The notes: generated by a model not told the origin, from the letters alone. Shown: positions 1-5,376, numbered from the stretch's first letter. The stretch: DNA of 6,076 nt from CAYYJM01 sp964471755 (GCA_964471755.1 CAYYJM010000335.1:1-6076); one strand, 5' to 3'. Made by a program: numbers and translations.

Positions 1-77
1 GGATCAAGATGCGGATCGGGCGGCGGTGGCGCTCCCGCCCACCCTACTTTTCGCAGCACCCCCGACCGCGTGCCCTC

Positions 78-106
78 TTGTCAGCGACCAGGAACCCTGG
101 CATGAT
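78..106 (+). promoter_or_regulatory. Candidate sigma70-type promoter for the 176-aa gene
   Basis: TTGTCA (78-83) and CATGAT (101-106) are separated by 17 bp. They match the -35 consensus at 5 of 6 positions and the -10 consensus at 4 of 6. Transcription would begin near 113, giving a leader of about 70 nt before the ATG at 182. This is pattern matching in GC-rich DNA, and promoter rules in the suspected phylum are less well defined, so it remains a candidate. Confidence 0.4.
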
Positions 107-118
107 GCCGGGTGACGC

Positions 119-160
119 CGAAAGCCGGGGCGGGTCAGCGACGATTCAGCCGGGCTTTCG
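119..160 (+). other. Leader hairpin (8-bp stem)
   Basis: CGAAAGCC (119-126) is the perfect reverse complement of GGCTTTCG (153-160). The 26-nt loop could add a few more G-C pairs if one base is bulged. The hairpin lies inside the predicted 5' leader and ends 10 nt before the GAGG ribosome-binding site at 171-174. It has no following U tract, so it is not an obvious terminator. It could affect translation or mRNA stability, or be chance. I recognise no riboswitch family in it. Confidence 0.3.
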
Positions 161-181
161 TTCCTTCTTCGAGGTGGTCCG

Positions 182-712
182 ATGACAGGAGAAGCTCCGA
201 GCGATCCCAGCGCAGGTTCTTCCGCCGAGGCCGTCGAGCCGCTCTACCGCGATTTCCTCTCCGCGTTCTACGAAAAGAACGAGCGGACCAGGGCCGAGAG
301 CCTGGCTCCACGGCTGGAATTGCTCCTGACCGAACAGGCCGACATTGCCTGCTCGATCCGTGGCGACGAGATCCGCGCCCTGCTCGCCGAGCTGCGCGGC
401 GACCAGGCCGAGGCGATCCTCCTGCGCGAACGCGAACTACGCCGCATCCTGCAACTGCACAGCGTCACGGTCAACAAGCCCGAGTGGGATGGAACCCTGC
501 TTCAGTACGACCACCGCGACGTCGCCGATCGCATCGATCTGCTCGGCATCCTCTACTTCGAGAACGGCGACCGCGATCGGGCGATCGCCACGCTGGAAGA
601 CTCGCGCCGCTTCTGCACGGCCCACGGCATCGCCTTCGACGGCGAGGATCTGCTGGCGAACATCCAGCAGGAGGCTCAGGGCCTTACCCCTGACTCGGCG
701 TCAGATTCTTGA
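182..712 (+). CDS. Hypothetical helical (TPR-like) protein, 176 aa
   Basis: I do not recognise this gene. The start is the ATG at 182, preceded by GAGG at 171-174 with 7 nt spacing; the stop is TGA at 710-712. No signal peptide or membrane segment is visible, so it is probably cytoplasmic. Residues 1-18 are a low-complexity Ser/Ala/Glu lead. The rest reads as amphipathic helices. Two stretches have the look of tetratricopeptide-type helix pairs: about 58-95 (GDEIRALLAELRGDQAEAIL) and about 113-150 (VADRIDLLGILYFENGDRDR, with the G-D-x-x-x-A-I turn pattern of a TPR). This suggests a protein-interaction role only. No catalytic motif is seen. The last 29 bp overlap the 3' end of the convergent argA gene, so mRNAs of the two genes would be complementary there. 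The codon bias (C or G at third positions) supports real coding. Function unknown. Confidence 0.8.
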   Translation: MTGEAPSDPSAGSSAEAVEPLYRDFLSAFYEKNERTRAESLAPRLELLLTEQADIACSIRGDEIRALLAELRGDQAEAILLRERELRRILQLHSVTVNKPEWDGTLLQYDHRDVADRIDLLGILYFENGDRDRAIATLEDSRRFCTAHGIAFDGEDLLANIQQEAQGLTPDSASDS

Positions 713-2003
713 CCAGCACCAGGGAGCGTCGGCCGCTGCGGTCGTAGCGCTCACGCCGGGCCGGCGGCAGATCGTCCGGCGTTCCCTGGACGTAGCCGCC
801 CTTCTGCTGAAAGAAATTGAACGCCTGCGTCGAGAGCAGGAACAGCTGCGTCAGACCCCGTTCCCGCGCCTGGTCCTCGGCGTAATGCACCAGCTTGGCC
901 CCGATGCCGCGGTTCTCGAAACGATGATCCACGCAGACGCAGGCCAGCTCGGCTTTCTTCTGCTCGGGATAGGGATGCAACGCCGCACAGGCGACGATGT
1001 TGCGGTCCACCTCGAAGACGAAGTAGTCATCGATCTGCCGTTCGAGTTCGGCCCGCGAGCGGCGGACCAGCTCGTCGTTCCGCACTCCTTCCTGGATCAG
1101 GTTGAACAGGGCGCGCACGTCTCGACGCGTGGCCCAGCGGATCGACTGGTACTCGTTGGCGTGGATGAGCGTGCCGATGCCCTCGTTGCTGAACACCTCG
1201 GCCAGCAGGCCCGTTTCGACCCGGCCATCGATGACGTGGACGCGCGGCACGCCGCCCTTGTTGGCCCGGATGCCCTGCTCGAGTTTCGACACCTGGCCCG
1301 GTGGTAGATCCGCTCGCCGCTGATGCAGAATCGCCTCGGCCTCGTCGATCGAGATCTGACGCAGAACCCGGAGTCCGCCGCCTGACTCCGACGGCAGCTG
1401 AATTCCGGGACTGGTGCCGACGAAGATGAGCTTGACCGCCTTGAGGGCGCGGGCGATCTCGACGGCCACACTGTCGGAGTTGAGTCGGTACGATCGGCCC
1501 TCACCATCGCAGCCGATCGGCGGCACCACGGGGACGATACCGCGTTGCAGCAGGGCCTGGAGCAGTTCGACATCGACGCGTTCGACCCGGCCGGTCCACT
1601 GATGGTCGATGCCGTGAAGGATGCCGGCCGGGTGGGCGGTCAGGACGTTGCCGTAGGCTCCGCGCAGGTCCTGCATGTGCAGGCCCTCGAGCAGTTCGTG
1701 AGTGACACGCGTGGCAGCGGTCAGGGCCAGTTGCAGCGTCGTCGCATCGGTGATGCCGGTGCCGTCGAGGTCGGACGTCGTCTGGTGCGTCTGCTCGGCC
1801 AGGCGCGCGATCTGAAAGGCGGCTCCGTGGACGAGGACGACGTCGATGCTCAGGGAGCGGAGCAGAACCACGTCGAGCAGGAGATTGCGGAAATTGCCTT
1901 CCTCGACGACGGCTCCGTCCAGGGCGATGACGAAGGTTTTTTCGCGGAACAGCGGCACGTAGCGGAGGATTTCGCGCAGGTCTTTCGGGTTGAACATCGG
2001 CAT
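684..2003 (-). CDS. argA: Amino-acid N-acetyltransferase (N-acetylglutamate synthase), ArgA type
   Basis: The predicted enzyme transfers acetyl from acetyl-CoA to L-glutamate, the first committed step of arginine synthesis in the cytoplasm. At 439 residues it is close to the 443 of E. coli ArgA. Residues about 20-280 form the amino-acid-kinase-like domain: FVIALDG (24-30), the turn VHGAAFQI (58-65) and HVIDGRVETGLLAEVFSNEG (256-275). The usual kinase Lys/Gly-Gly start (KxGG) is replaced by ALDG, as expected for a non-phosphorylating synthase. Residues about 286-434 are a GNAT acetyltransferase domain with the acetyl-CoA loop RGIGAK (365-370), the ArgA-type LFLLSTQAFNFFQQKG (387-402) and DDLPPARRERY (410-420). 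Family members of this type are usually feedback-inhibited by arginine through the kinase-like domain. The chosen start is the ATG at 2003; a second ATG two codons in (1997) is equally possible, and the upstream GGGACGG is a weak ribosome-binding site. The gene is divergent from trxB and tail-to-tail with the 176-aa gene. No other arginine gene is in view. Confidence 0.9.
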   Translation of the reverse strand: MPMFNPKDLREILRYVPLFREKTFVIALDGAVVEEGNFRNLLLDVVLLRSLSIDVVLVHGAAFQIARLAEQTHQTTSDLDGTGITDATTLQLALTAATRVTHELLEGLHMQDLRGAYGNVLTAHPAGILHGIDHQWTGRVERVDVELLQALLQRGIVPVVPPIGCDGEGRSYRLNSDSVAVEIARALKAVKLIFVGTSPGIQLPSESGGGLRVLRQISIDEAEAILHQRRADLPPGQVSKLEQGIRANKGGVPRVHVIDGRVETGLLAEVFSNEGIGTLIHANEYQSIRWATRRDVRALFNLIQEGVRNDELVRRSRAELERQIDDYFVFEVDRNIVACAALHPYPEQKKAELACVCVDHRFENRGIGAKLVHYAEDQARERGLTQLFLLSTQAFNFFQQKGGYVQGTPDDLPPARRERYDRSGRRSLVLVKNLTPSQG

Positions 2004-2013
2004 CCCGTCCCAG

Positions 2014-2041
2014 TTGATTCGTCGCGGCTGACAACTACAAT
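2014..2041 (+). promoter_or_regulatory. Candidate trxB promoter in the argA-trxB divergent spacer
   Basis: TTGATT (2014-2019) and TACAAT (2036-2041) are 16 bp apart and match the -35 and -10 consensus at 4 of 6 and 5 of 6 positions. Transcription would begin near 2048 and run about 77 nt to the trxB ATG. It sits in the 121-bp spacer shared with argA, whose own minus-strand promoter I cannot place with confidence (TTGCGG and TGTAGT are weak). Confidence 0.5.
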
Positions 2042-2112
2042 GCTAGCGATTCCCTACCGCAATCGTATCGCCGGGACCGCGCAAGAGAAAGCCACGCTCG
2101 CGGGTCGGCAAC

Positions 2113-2117
2113 GGAGG
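2113..2117 (+). promoter_or_regulatory. trxB ribosome-binding site
   Basis: GGAGG lies 7 nt upstream of the ATG at 2125 (context ACGGAGGAGCGAGC). It is a near-ideal Shine-Dalgarno sequence and fixes the trxB start, as does the FAD-binding loop beginning only a few residues in. Confidence 0.75.
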
Positions 2118-2124
2118 AGCGAGC

Positions 2125-3186
2125 ATGGCGGAGAAGTGCGTGATCATCGGCTCGGGTCCGGCTGCCTGGACGGCGGCCATCTACGCCGCCCGAGCCAACC
2201 TGAATCCGCTGGTCTTCGAGGGCGGCATCTCCGACGATCCGCGCTTCGCCGGCATGATCCCTCTGGGGCAGCTCGCCTTCACGACCGAGGTCGAGAACTT
2301 CCCCTCCTGGCCGTCCGGCGATCTGCGTCAGTACCTGACCACCGCCCTGCCGAAGGAACGCCAGCCGTACTGGGTGCAGGACAATCTGCCCCAGCCGTCG
2401 CACGGCATCGAGGGGCCGCCACTCGTCGATCTGATGAAGAAGCAGGCGGAGAACTTCGGCACGCGCATCGAGACGAAGTACATCAACCAGGTCGATTTCT
2501 CGAAGCGGCCGTTCGCCCTGACGAGCGAGGATGGTGAGAAGATCCTGGCCCTGACGGTCATCATCGCCACGGGAGCGCGGGCGAACTATCTCGGTCTGCC
2601 GTCGGAGGATCGCTTCAAGAATCGGGGCGTCTCGGCCTGTGCCGTCTGCGATGGGGCCCTGCCGCGCTTTCGTAACAAGCCACTGGTGGTCGTCGGTGGC
2701 GGCGACTCGGCCGTCGAGGAGGCGACCTACCTGACCAAGTTCGGTACGGTCGTCTATCTCGTTCACCGGCGTGACGCGCTGCGAGCGAGCAAGATCATGG
2801 CCCAGCGGGCGACGACGCATCCGAAGATCCAGATGAAGTGGAATCGTGTCGTCGAGGAGGTTCTCGGCGACGACAAAAACGGTGTGACCGGCGTGCGGCT
2901 CAAGAATACCCTGGATGGCACCGTGGAGACTCTGGAAGCCGCCGGCATGTTCGCGGCGATCGGCCACACGCCGAACACAGAGTTTCTCAAGGGGCAGGTC
3001 GAACTGGAGCCGACCGGCTACCTGAAGCTGACGACGCCGCAGCGGACGTACACGAGCGTCCCGGGCGTCTTCGCCGCGGGCGACGTGGCCGACAGTTACT
3101 ACCGTCAGGCGGTCAGCGCCGCCGGCACCGGCTGCATGGCCGCCCTGGACGCCGAGCGCTTCCTGGGCGAACACGGCGATCATTGA
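2125..3186 (+). CDS. trxB: Thioredoxin-disulfide reductase, with an internal insertion
   Basis: A cytoplasmic flavoenzyme that uses NADPH to reduce thioredoxin. Visible motifs in order: FAD-binding GSGPAAWTAA (9-18); GQLAFTTEVENFP (48-60); the ATG motif in IIATGARANYLGLP (146-159); the redox-active pair C172-A-V-C175 followed by D176-G; the NADPH loop GGGDSAVEEA (191-200); the VHRRD segment for the NADPH phosphate; and the C-terminal FAD motif AAGDVADSYYRQAVSAAGTG. All catalytic parts are intact. The protein is 353 residues against about 320 for E. coli TrxB. The excess is one block between NFP (58-60) and the GP at 97-98, where this protein has 36 residues and E. coli has about 7. The inserted stretch is rich in Pro, Trp and Gln. 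I recall such an insert in planctomycete TrxB proteins, but this needs an alignment. Single gene with its own promoter; its stop is only 9 bp from the stop of the convergent array unit D. Confidence 0.95.
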   Translation: MAEKCVIIGSGPAAWTAAIYAARANLNPLVFEGGISDDPRFAGMIPLGQLAFTTEVENFPSWPSGDLRQYLTTALPKERQPYWVQDNLPQPSHGIEGPPLVDLMKKQAENFGTRIETKYINQVDFSKRPFALTSEDGEKILALTVIIATGARANYLGLPSEDRFKNRGVSACAVCDGALPRFRNKPLVVVGGGDSAVEEATYLTKFGTVVYLVHRRDALRASKIMAQRATTHPKIQMKWNRVVEEVLGDDKNGVTGVRLKNTLDGTVETLEAAGMFAAIGHTPNTEFLKGQVELEPTGYLKLTTPQRTYTSVPGVFAAGDVADSYYRQAVSAAGTGCMAALDAERFLGEHGDH

Positions 3187-3195
3187 GGCCGGCCA

Positions 3196-3432
3196 TCAGG
3201 TCGGCTTCTCGGTCGGGGCCTGCTGTTGCAGCGCTCGGAGCAGGGCCGCACGCTCCTCGGGAGGTAACTCCGCCAGGATTTCCTGAGCGGAGAGACCGGC
3301 GAGCCTTGCCGCCGTCGAAACACTCTTGATGCGCTCCTCCTCGGAGACGCCCTTGAGCCGTTCCTCGACGGGAAGGTTTCGGAGGACCTCCTCGAGCGCT
3401 TCCCGCATGAACCGTTCCATTTGCTCCGACAT
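3196..3432 (-). CDS. Unit D: stand-alone tail gene (headless copy of the array family), 78 aa
   Basis: This short frame is homologous only to the C-terminal tail of its neighbours. The start is the ATG at 3432, with GGAGG at 3441-3445 and 8 nt spacing, exactly as at the internal starts of A, B and C. The protein has 19 N-terminal residues (MSEQMERFMREALEEVLRN), three 9-residue units (LPVEERLKG, VSEEERIKS, VSTAARLAG) and a 32-residue end starting LSAQEIL. That end is identical at protein level to the end of unit C, so C is its closest relative. Homology to the full-length genes stops about 20 nt upstream of the ATG, so the head is lost but the ribosome-binding site and tail are kept. An in-frame GTG at 3492 would add 20 non-homologous residues; I prefer the ATG. 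It lies 60 nt downstream of A and could share its mRNA. It is either a decaying remnant or, more interestingly, a free-standing small protein able to interact with the array proteins. Confidence 0.65.
   Translation of the reverse strand: MSEQMERFMREALEEVLRNLPVEERLKGVSEEERIKSVSTAARLAGLSAQEILAELPPEERAALLRALQQQAPTEKPT
3295..3375 (-). repeat. 27-bp coding repeat, 3 units (unit D)
   Basis: Three consecutive 27-bp units encode LPVEERLKG, VSEEERIKS and VSTAARLAG. Compared with unit C, which has four, the unit encoding VSSEERLRG is missing, and the residues on both sides are nearly identical. This indicates gain or loss of a whole unit. Confidence 0.8.
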
Positions 3433-3492
3433 GAAAAACCCCTCCGTTCGATACGGGCAGCGGTCCCTGGAGGAGTCGCCGAAATTTCCCAC

Positions 3493-3702
3493 TCAGGTCT
3501 TCTTCTCGGTCGAACGCCGTTGTTGCAATAGCGCGAGCATCGCCTCCTGCTCTTCTGGCGGGAGGGCCGCCACGATCTCTTCGAGAGGAACACCGCGGAG
3601 GCGTTCCTCCGTGGATACGCCACGGAGGCGTTCCTCGACCGGAAGGTCCCGAACGATCTGCTCCACCGTCTCCTTCACGAACCGATCCAATACCTCGGAC
3701 AT
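3493..3702 (-). CDS. Internal in-frame tail ORF of unit A, 69 aa (proposed separate product)
   Basis: The in-frame ATG at 3702 (codon 203 of unit A) is preceded by a perfect AGGAGG at 3711-3716 with 8 nt spacing. This is stronger than the ribosome-binding site of the full-length start. The product would be the tail alone: MSEVLDRF, a 19-residue helical segment with two 9-residue units and an Arg/Lys-rich end. Seen: the site, the frame and its conservation in B, C and D. Inferred: that ribosomes start here and that the product binds and restrains the full-length protein, as reported for RpnS forms. Confidence 0.5.
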   Translation of the reverse strand: MSEVLDRFVKETVEQIVRDLPVEERLRGVSTEERLRGVPLEEIVAALPPEEQEAMLALLQQRRSTEKKT

Positions 3703-4308
3703 CGTAAATCCCTCCTCTCGATACCGCTCGAATAACTGGGCCAGCACCGTACTCGTCTCGGGGGACCGCTGGCGGTAATGCTGAACGCCGTAGACCACCT
3801 GCTCCGCCTGGGCTCCGAACAGGTGCAGCACCGCGTTCTGATCCCGCAGCGGCAGCCGGTTGACCACGATGATCCGCAGCCAGCCGCCGAAACGCCGCAG
3901 GTCGTAGACGCCGGCCGAGCGTTCCTCCAGCGTGAACTCGCTCGCCAGCGCCTGGGGGAAGCGAACGCTCACCGCGAACAGGCGGAAGTCGGTCACCGGC
4001 AGCAGATTCTGCATCGACGGGCTCGTCTGCTTGCGGTAGTTGACGTAGTGGCCGATCAACTCCTCCAGGGCCCAGTGGTCGAGCGTCTCCTGGTACGACT
4101 TGAAGCTGATCAGGTTGTGGGCCGCCAGTTCGTCGAAGCCGTCCGGCAGGAGCAGGTTCAGCGGCCCTTCCTTGCGGATCAGCACCACGTCGAGAAGTTG
4201 CTGCTTCCTGGAGAGATCTTGCTCCATCTCGACGACCACGGGGGCGTCGTGGAAAAAGTCCATCAGCGACAGACCGAACAGGCGATGCCACGGTCGGGAT
4301 TCGTCCAT
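3493..4308 (-). CDS. Unit A: Rpn-like degenerate PD-(D/E)XK head plus repeat tail, 271 aa
   Basis: First complete member of the array. The start is the ATG at 4308, with GGGGAG just upstream; unit B starts at the equivalent codon. Head (1-202): VVVEMEQDL (24-32), LDVVLIRK (39-46), HNLISFKSYQ (64-73), then a helix to about residue 94 containing HYVNYRKQ. This order resembles the nuclease core of Rpn and related PD-(D/E)XK proteins, where a strand with Asp is followed by an (E)xK strand, typically 'HNIIEYKS...'. Here D40 and K70 are present, but the acidic residue expected at 68 is Ser, so activity may be weak or lost. Tail (203-271): 19 residues, two 9-residue units (LPVEERLRG, VSTEERLRG) and a 32-residue end. 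The head is 94% identical to that of B, with 12 differences in 202. The tail is far more different: 17 of the first 28 residues match. No membrane segment or signal peptide. The TGA stop is followed in frame by the open frame leading into D. Function inferred, not shown. Confidence 0.85.
   Translation of the reverse strand: MDESRPWHRLFGLSLMDFFHDAPVVVEMEQDLSRKQQLLDVVLIRKEGPLNLLLPDGFDELAAHNLISFKSYQETLDHWALEELIGHYVNYRKQTSPSMQNLLPVTDFRLFAVSVRFPQALASEFTLEERSAGVYDLRRFGGWLRIIVVNRLPLRDQNAVLHLFGAQAEQVVYGVQHYRQRSPETSTVLAQLFERYREEGFTMSEVLDRFVKETVEQIVRDLPVEERLRGVSTEERLRGVPLEEIVAALPPEEQEAMLALLQQRRSTEKKT
3592..3645 (-). repeat. 27-bp coding repeat, 2 units (unit A)
   Basis: Two 27-bp units encode LPVEERLRG and VSTEERLRG. 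This is the lowest unit number in the array. The next residues (VPLEEIVAA) align with the LSAQEILAE end segment of the other tails rather than with a further unit. Confidence 0.75.
3711..3716 (-). promoter_or_regulatory. Internal Shine-Dalgarno in unit A
   Basis: AGGAGG reads on the minus strand inside the codons for Glu-Glu-Gly (199-201), 8 nt before the in-frame ATG at 3702. GGAGG occurs at the identical position in B (4702-4706), C (5659-5663) and D (3441-3445). Confidence 0.6.
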
Positions 4309-4324
4309 GCTCTCCCCTTCCGGT

Positions 4325-4330
4325 ATTCTA
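4325..4330 (-). promoter_or_regulatory. -10-like element upstream of unit A
   Basis: TAGAAT on the minus strand lies 16 nt before the ATG of unit A, inside TAGAATACCGGAAGGGG. Unit B has the parallel TACAATACCGAGAGGG, so the element is shared by the two copies. No convincing -35 hexamer is visible 16-18 bp upstream. If used, transcripts would begin only about 10 nt before the ATG. Confidence 0.35.
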
Positions 4331-4381
4331 CCATGACGCCTGAAACTGACGGTCTACCTCAAGTTGATCCGGAGCGAGCAG

Positions 4382-4390
4382 GGCGATCAT
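4382..4390 (+). repeat. Degraded trxB 3'-end footprint between A and B
   Basis: GGCGATCAT is identical to the last three sense codons of trxB (3175-3183). It sits the same 12 bp from the stop codon of unit B as the trxB original sits from the stop codon of D. Flanking bases (CGAGCCGGGCCATCA against TGAGGCCGGCCATCA) are also similar. Alone this would be weak; together with the 20-nt copy at 5357 it supports a duplicated unit that began inside trxB. Confidence 0.55.
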
Positions 4391-4402
4391 CGAGCCGGGC
4401 CA

Positions 4403-4693
4403 TCACGCCGGCTTGTCGGTGGGCGACTGCTGCTGCAACGCCCGGCGCAGGGCCTCCCGCTCCTCGGGAGGCAACTCCGCCAGGATCTCCTGGACGGAGA
4501 GACCGGCCAGTCTTTTCCCAGCGGCGACACCCTTTACGCGCTCCTCTTCGGAAACGCCCTTGAGGCGTTCCTCCGGGGACAGCCCCTTGAGGCGTTCCTC
4601 CGGGGACAGGCCTCTGAGCCGTTCCTCGACCGGGAGGTTCCGCAGAACCTCCTCCAGCGCTTCCCTCATGAACCGTTCCATCTGTTCGGACAT
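4403..4693 (-). CDS. Internal in-frame tail ORF of unit B, 96 aa (proposed separate product)
   Basis: The ATG at 4693 (codon 203) has GGAGG at 4702-4706, 8 nt upstream. A second in-frame ATG two codons earlier (4699) is too close to the GGAGG to be the better start. The product is the longest tail: 19 residues, five 9-residue units and a 32-residue end. Translation from this site is inferred from position and conservation among four units. Confidence 0.5.
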   Translation of the reverse strand: MSEQMERFMREALEEVLRNLPVEERLRGLSPEERLKGLSPEERLKGVSEEERVKGVAAGKRLAGLSVQEILAELPPEEREALRRALQQQSPTDKPA

Positions 4694-5299
4694 CGACATT
4701 CCCTCCGCTCGATAGCGCTCGAACAACTGAGCCAGCACCGTACTCGTCTCGGGCGAGCGCTGCCGGTAGTGCTGCACGCCGTAGACCACCTGCTCCGCCT
4801 GGGCTCCGAACAGATGCAGCACGGCGTTCTGATCCTGCAAGGGTAGACGATTGACCACGATGATTCGCAGCCAGCCGCCGAACCGTCGCAGGTCGTAGAC
4901 GCCCGGCGAGCGTTCCGCCAGCGCGAACTCGCTGGCCAGCGTCTGCGGGAACCGGACACTCACCGCGAACAGACGGAAGTCGGTCACCGGCAGCAGATTC
5001 TGCATCGACGGACTGGTCTGCTTGCGGTAGTTGACGTAGTGGCCGATCAGTTCTTCAAGGGCCCAGTGGTCGAGCGTCTCCTGGTACGACTTGAAGCTGA
5101 TCAGGTTGTGGGCCGCCAGGTCGTCGAAGCCGTCGGGCAGAGCCCGGTTCAGCGGCCCTTCCTTGCGAATCAGGACCACGTCGAGAAGCTGCTGCTTCTT
5201 CGAGAGATCCTGCTCCATCTCGACGACCACGGGAGCGTCATGGAAGAAATCCATCAACGACAGACCGAACAGGCGATGCCAGGGTCGGGATTCGTCCAT
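4403..5299 (-). CDS. Unit B: Rpn-like degenerate PD-(D/E)XK head plus repeat tail, 298 aa
   Basis: Second complete member. The start is the ATG at 5299, equivalent to that of unit A, with GAGAGGG 7 nt upstream. The frame is open to an ATG at 5374, but those 25 extra codons lie in the spacer and in the trxB-derived footprint, so I reject that start. The head (1-202) has the same landmarks as A: D40 in LDVVLI, S68-F69-K70 where an acidic residue would be expected at 68, and the helix ending in HYVNYRKQ. Residues 61-184 are encoded by DNA identical to unit C over 374 nt. Tail (203-298): the longest of the array, with five 9-residue units (LPVEERLRG, LSPEERLKG twice, VSEEERVKG, VAAGKRLAG) and an end starting LSVQEIL. 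The end has drifted from C and D (DKPA instead of EKPT). The gap to A is 94 nt, on the same strand, so co-transcription with A is possible. The likely role is the same as proposed for A, with a differently sized tail. Confidence 0.85.
   Translation of the reverse strand: MDESRPWHRLFGLSLMDFFHDAPVVVEMEQDLSKKQQLLDVVLIRKEGPLNRALPDGFDDLAAHNLISFKSYQETLDHWALEELIGHYVNYRKQTSPSMQNLLPVTDFRLFAVSVRFPQTLASEFALAERSPGVYDLRRFGGWLRIIVVNRLPLQDQNAVLHLFGAQAEQVVYGVQHYRQRSPETSTVLAQLFERYRAEGMSMSEQMERFMREALEEVLRNLPVEERLRGLSPEERLKGLSPEERLKGVSEEERVKGVAAGKRLAGLSVQEILAELPPEEREALRRALQQQSPTDKPA
4502..4636 (-). repeat. 27-bp coding repeat, 5 units (unit B)
   Basis: Five 27-bp units in a row. Units 4583-4609 and 4556-4582 differ at only one of 27 bases (both encode LSPEERLKG), which marks a very recent unit duplication. 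The other three have diverged. The repeats stay in frame, carry no spacers and are not CRISPR. Confidence 0.85.
4702..4706 (-). promoter_or_regulatory. Internal Shine-Dalgarno in unit B
   Basis: GGAGG on the minus strand within codons for Ala-Glu-Gly, 8 nt before the in-frame ATG at 4693. The two codons after Gly differ between copies (Met-Ser here, Val-Ser in C, Phe-Thr in A, Phe-Phe in D), while the GGAGG and its spacing do not. Confidence 0.55.
4746..5119 (-). repeat. 374-bp perfect direct repeat (unit B copy)
   Basis: These 374 bases are identical to 5703-6076 in unit C, and the match runs to the edge of the window, so the true length is unknown. It covers head residues 61 to about 184. 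Just outside its tail-side edge, B and C begin to differ, with several changes within 20 bases. This indicates recent duplication or gene conversion limited to the head. Confidence 0.95.
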
Positions 5300-5316
5300 G
5301 CGAGGTCCCTCTCGGT

Positions 5317-5322
5317 ATTGTA
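5317..5322 (-). promoter_or_regulatory. -10-like element upstream of unit B
   Basis: TACAAT (5 of 6 to the -10 consensus) on the minus strand, 17 nt before the ATG of unit B and matched by TAGAAT before unit A. The -35 region is GC-rich and unconvincing. If used, the mRNA leader would be about 10 nt. Confidence 0.4.
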
Positions 5323-5356
5323 GCGTGCCGACCGGGGGCCACAGCACCTCGAAACT

Positions 5357-5376
5357 GGCGAACACGGCGATCATTG
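5357..5376 (+). repeat. Copy of the trxB 3' end between B and C
   Basis: GGCGAACACGGCGATCATTG is identical to 3166-3185, which spans the last codons and the first two bases of the stop of trxB. It lies 10 bp from the stop codon of C, matching the trxB-to-D spacing at 3186-3196 within one base. It is not part of any gene here, so it is a footprint of duplication from the trxB-D junction. Confidence 0.85.

Noticed and set aside
18..50. Rho-independent terminator of an upstream gene
   Set aside because: GGGCGG (18-23) pairs with CCGCCC (35-40), but the stem is only 6 bp and is followed by ACCCTACTTTT rather than a T tract, so it is too weak to call.
345..1307. A 320-codon open frame on the plus strand crossing the 176-aa gene and argA
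   Set aside because: It overlaps two better-supported genes, has low-complexity Ser/Arg/Ala composition at its start, and lacks a ribosome-binding site.
2035..3183. A 382-codon open frame antisense to trxB on the minus strand
   Set aside because: It is a mirror of a strongly supported gene in GC-rich DNA, its translation has no recognisable motif, and trxB has a full set of motifs and a ribosome-binding site.
3187..3194. GGCCGGCC palindrome between trxB and D as a regulatory or attachment site
   Set aside because: An 8-bp GC palindrome is expected by chance in this composition, and it is not kept at the equivalent positions beside B and C.
3113..4291. A 392-codon open frame on the minus strand covering A and D in another reading frame
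   Set aside because: The translation is Arg/Gly/Pro-rich, typical of a shifted frame. The frames of A and D are supported by conservation with B and C.
4502..4636. CRISPR array
   Set aside because: The 27-bp repeats are contiguous with no spacers, stay in frame and encode a conserved 9-residue unit.
5300..5374. A longer start for unit B at 5374
   Set aside because: The extra 25 codons lie in the spacer and in the antisense of the trxB footprint, have no counterpart in A, and the shared ATG at 5299 has its own upstream AGGG.
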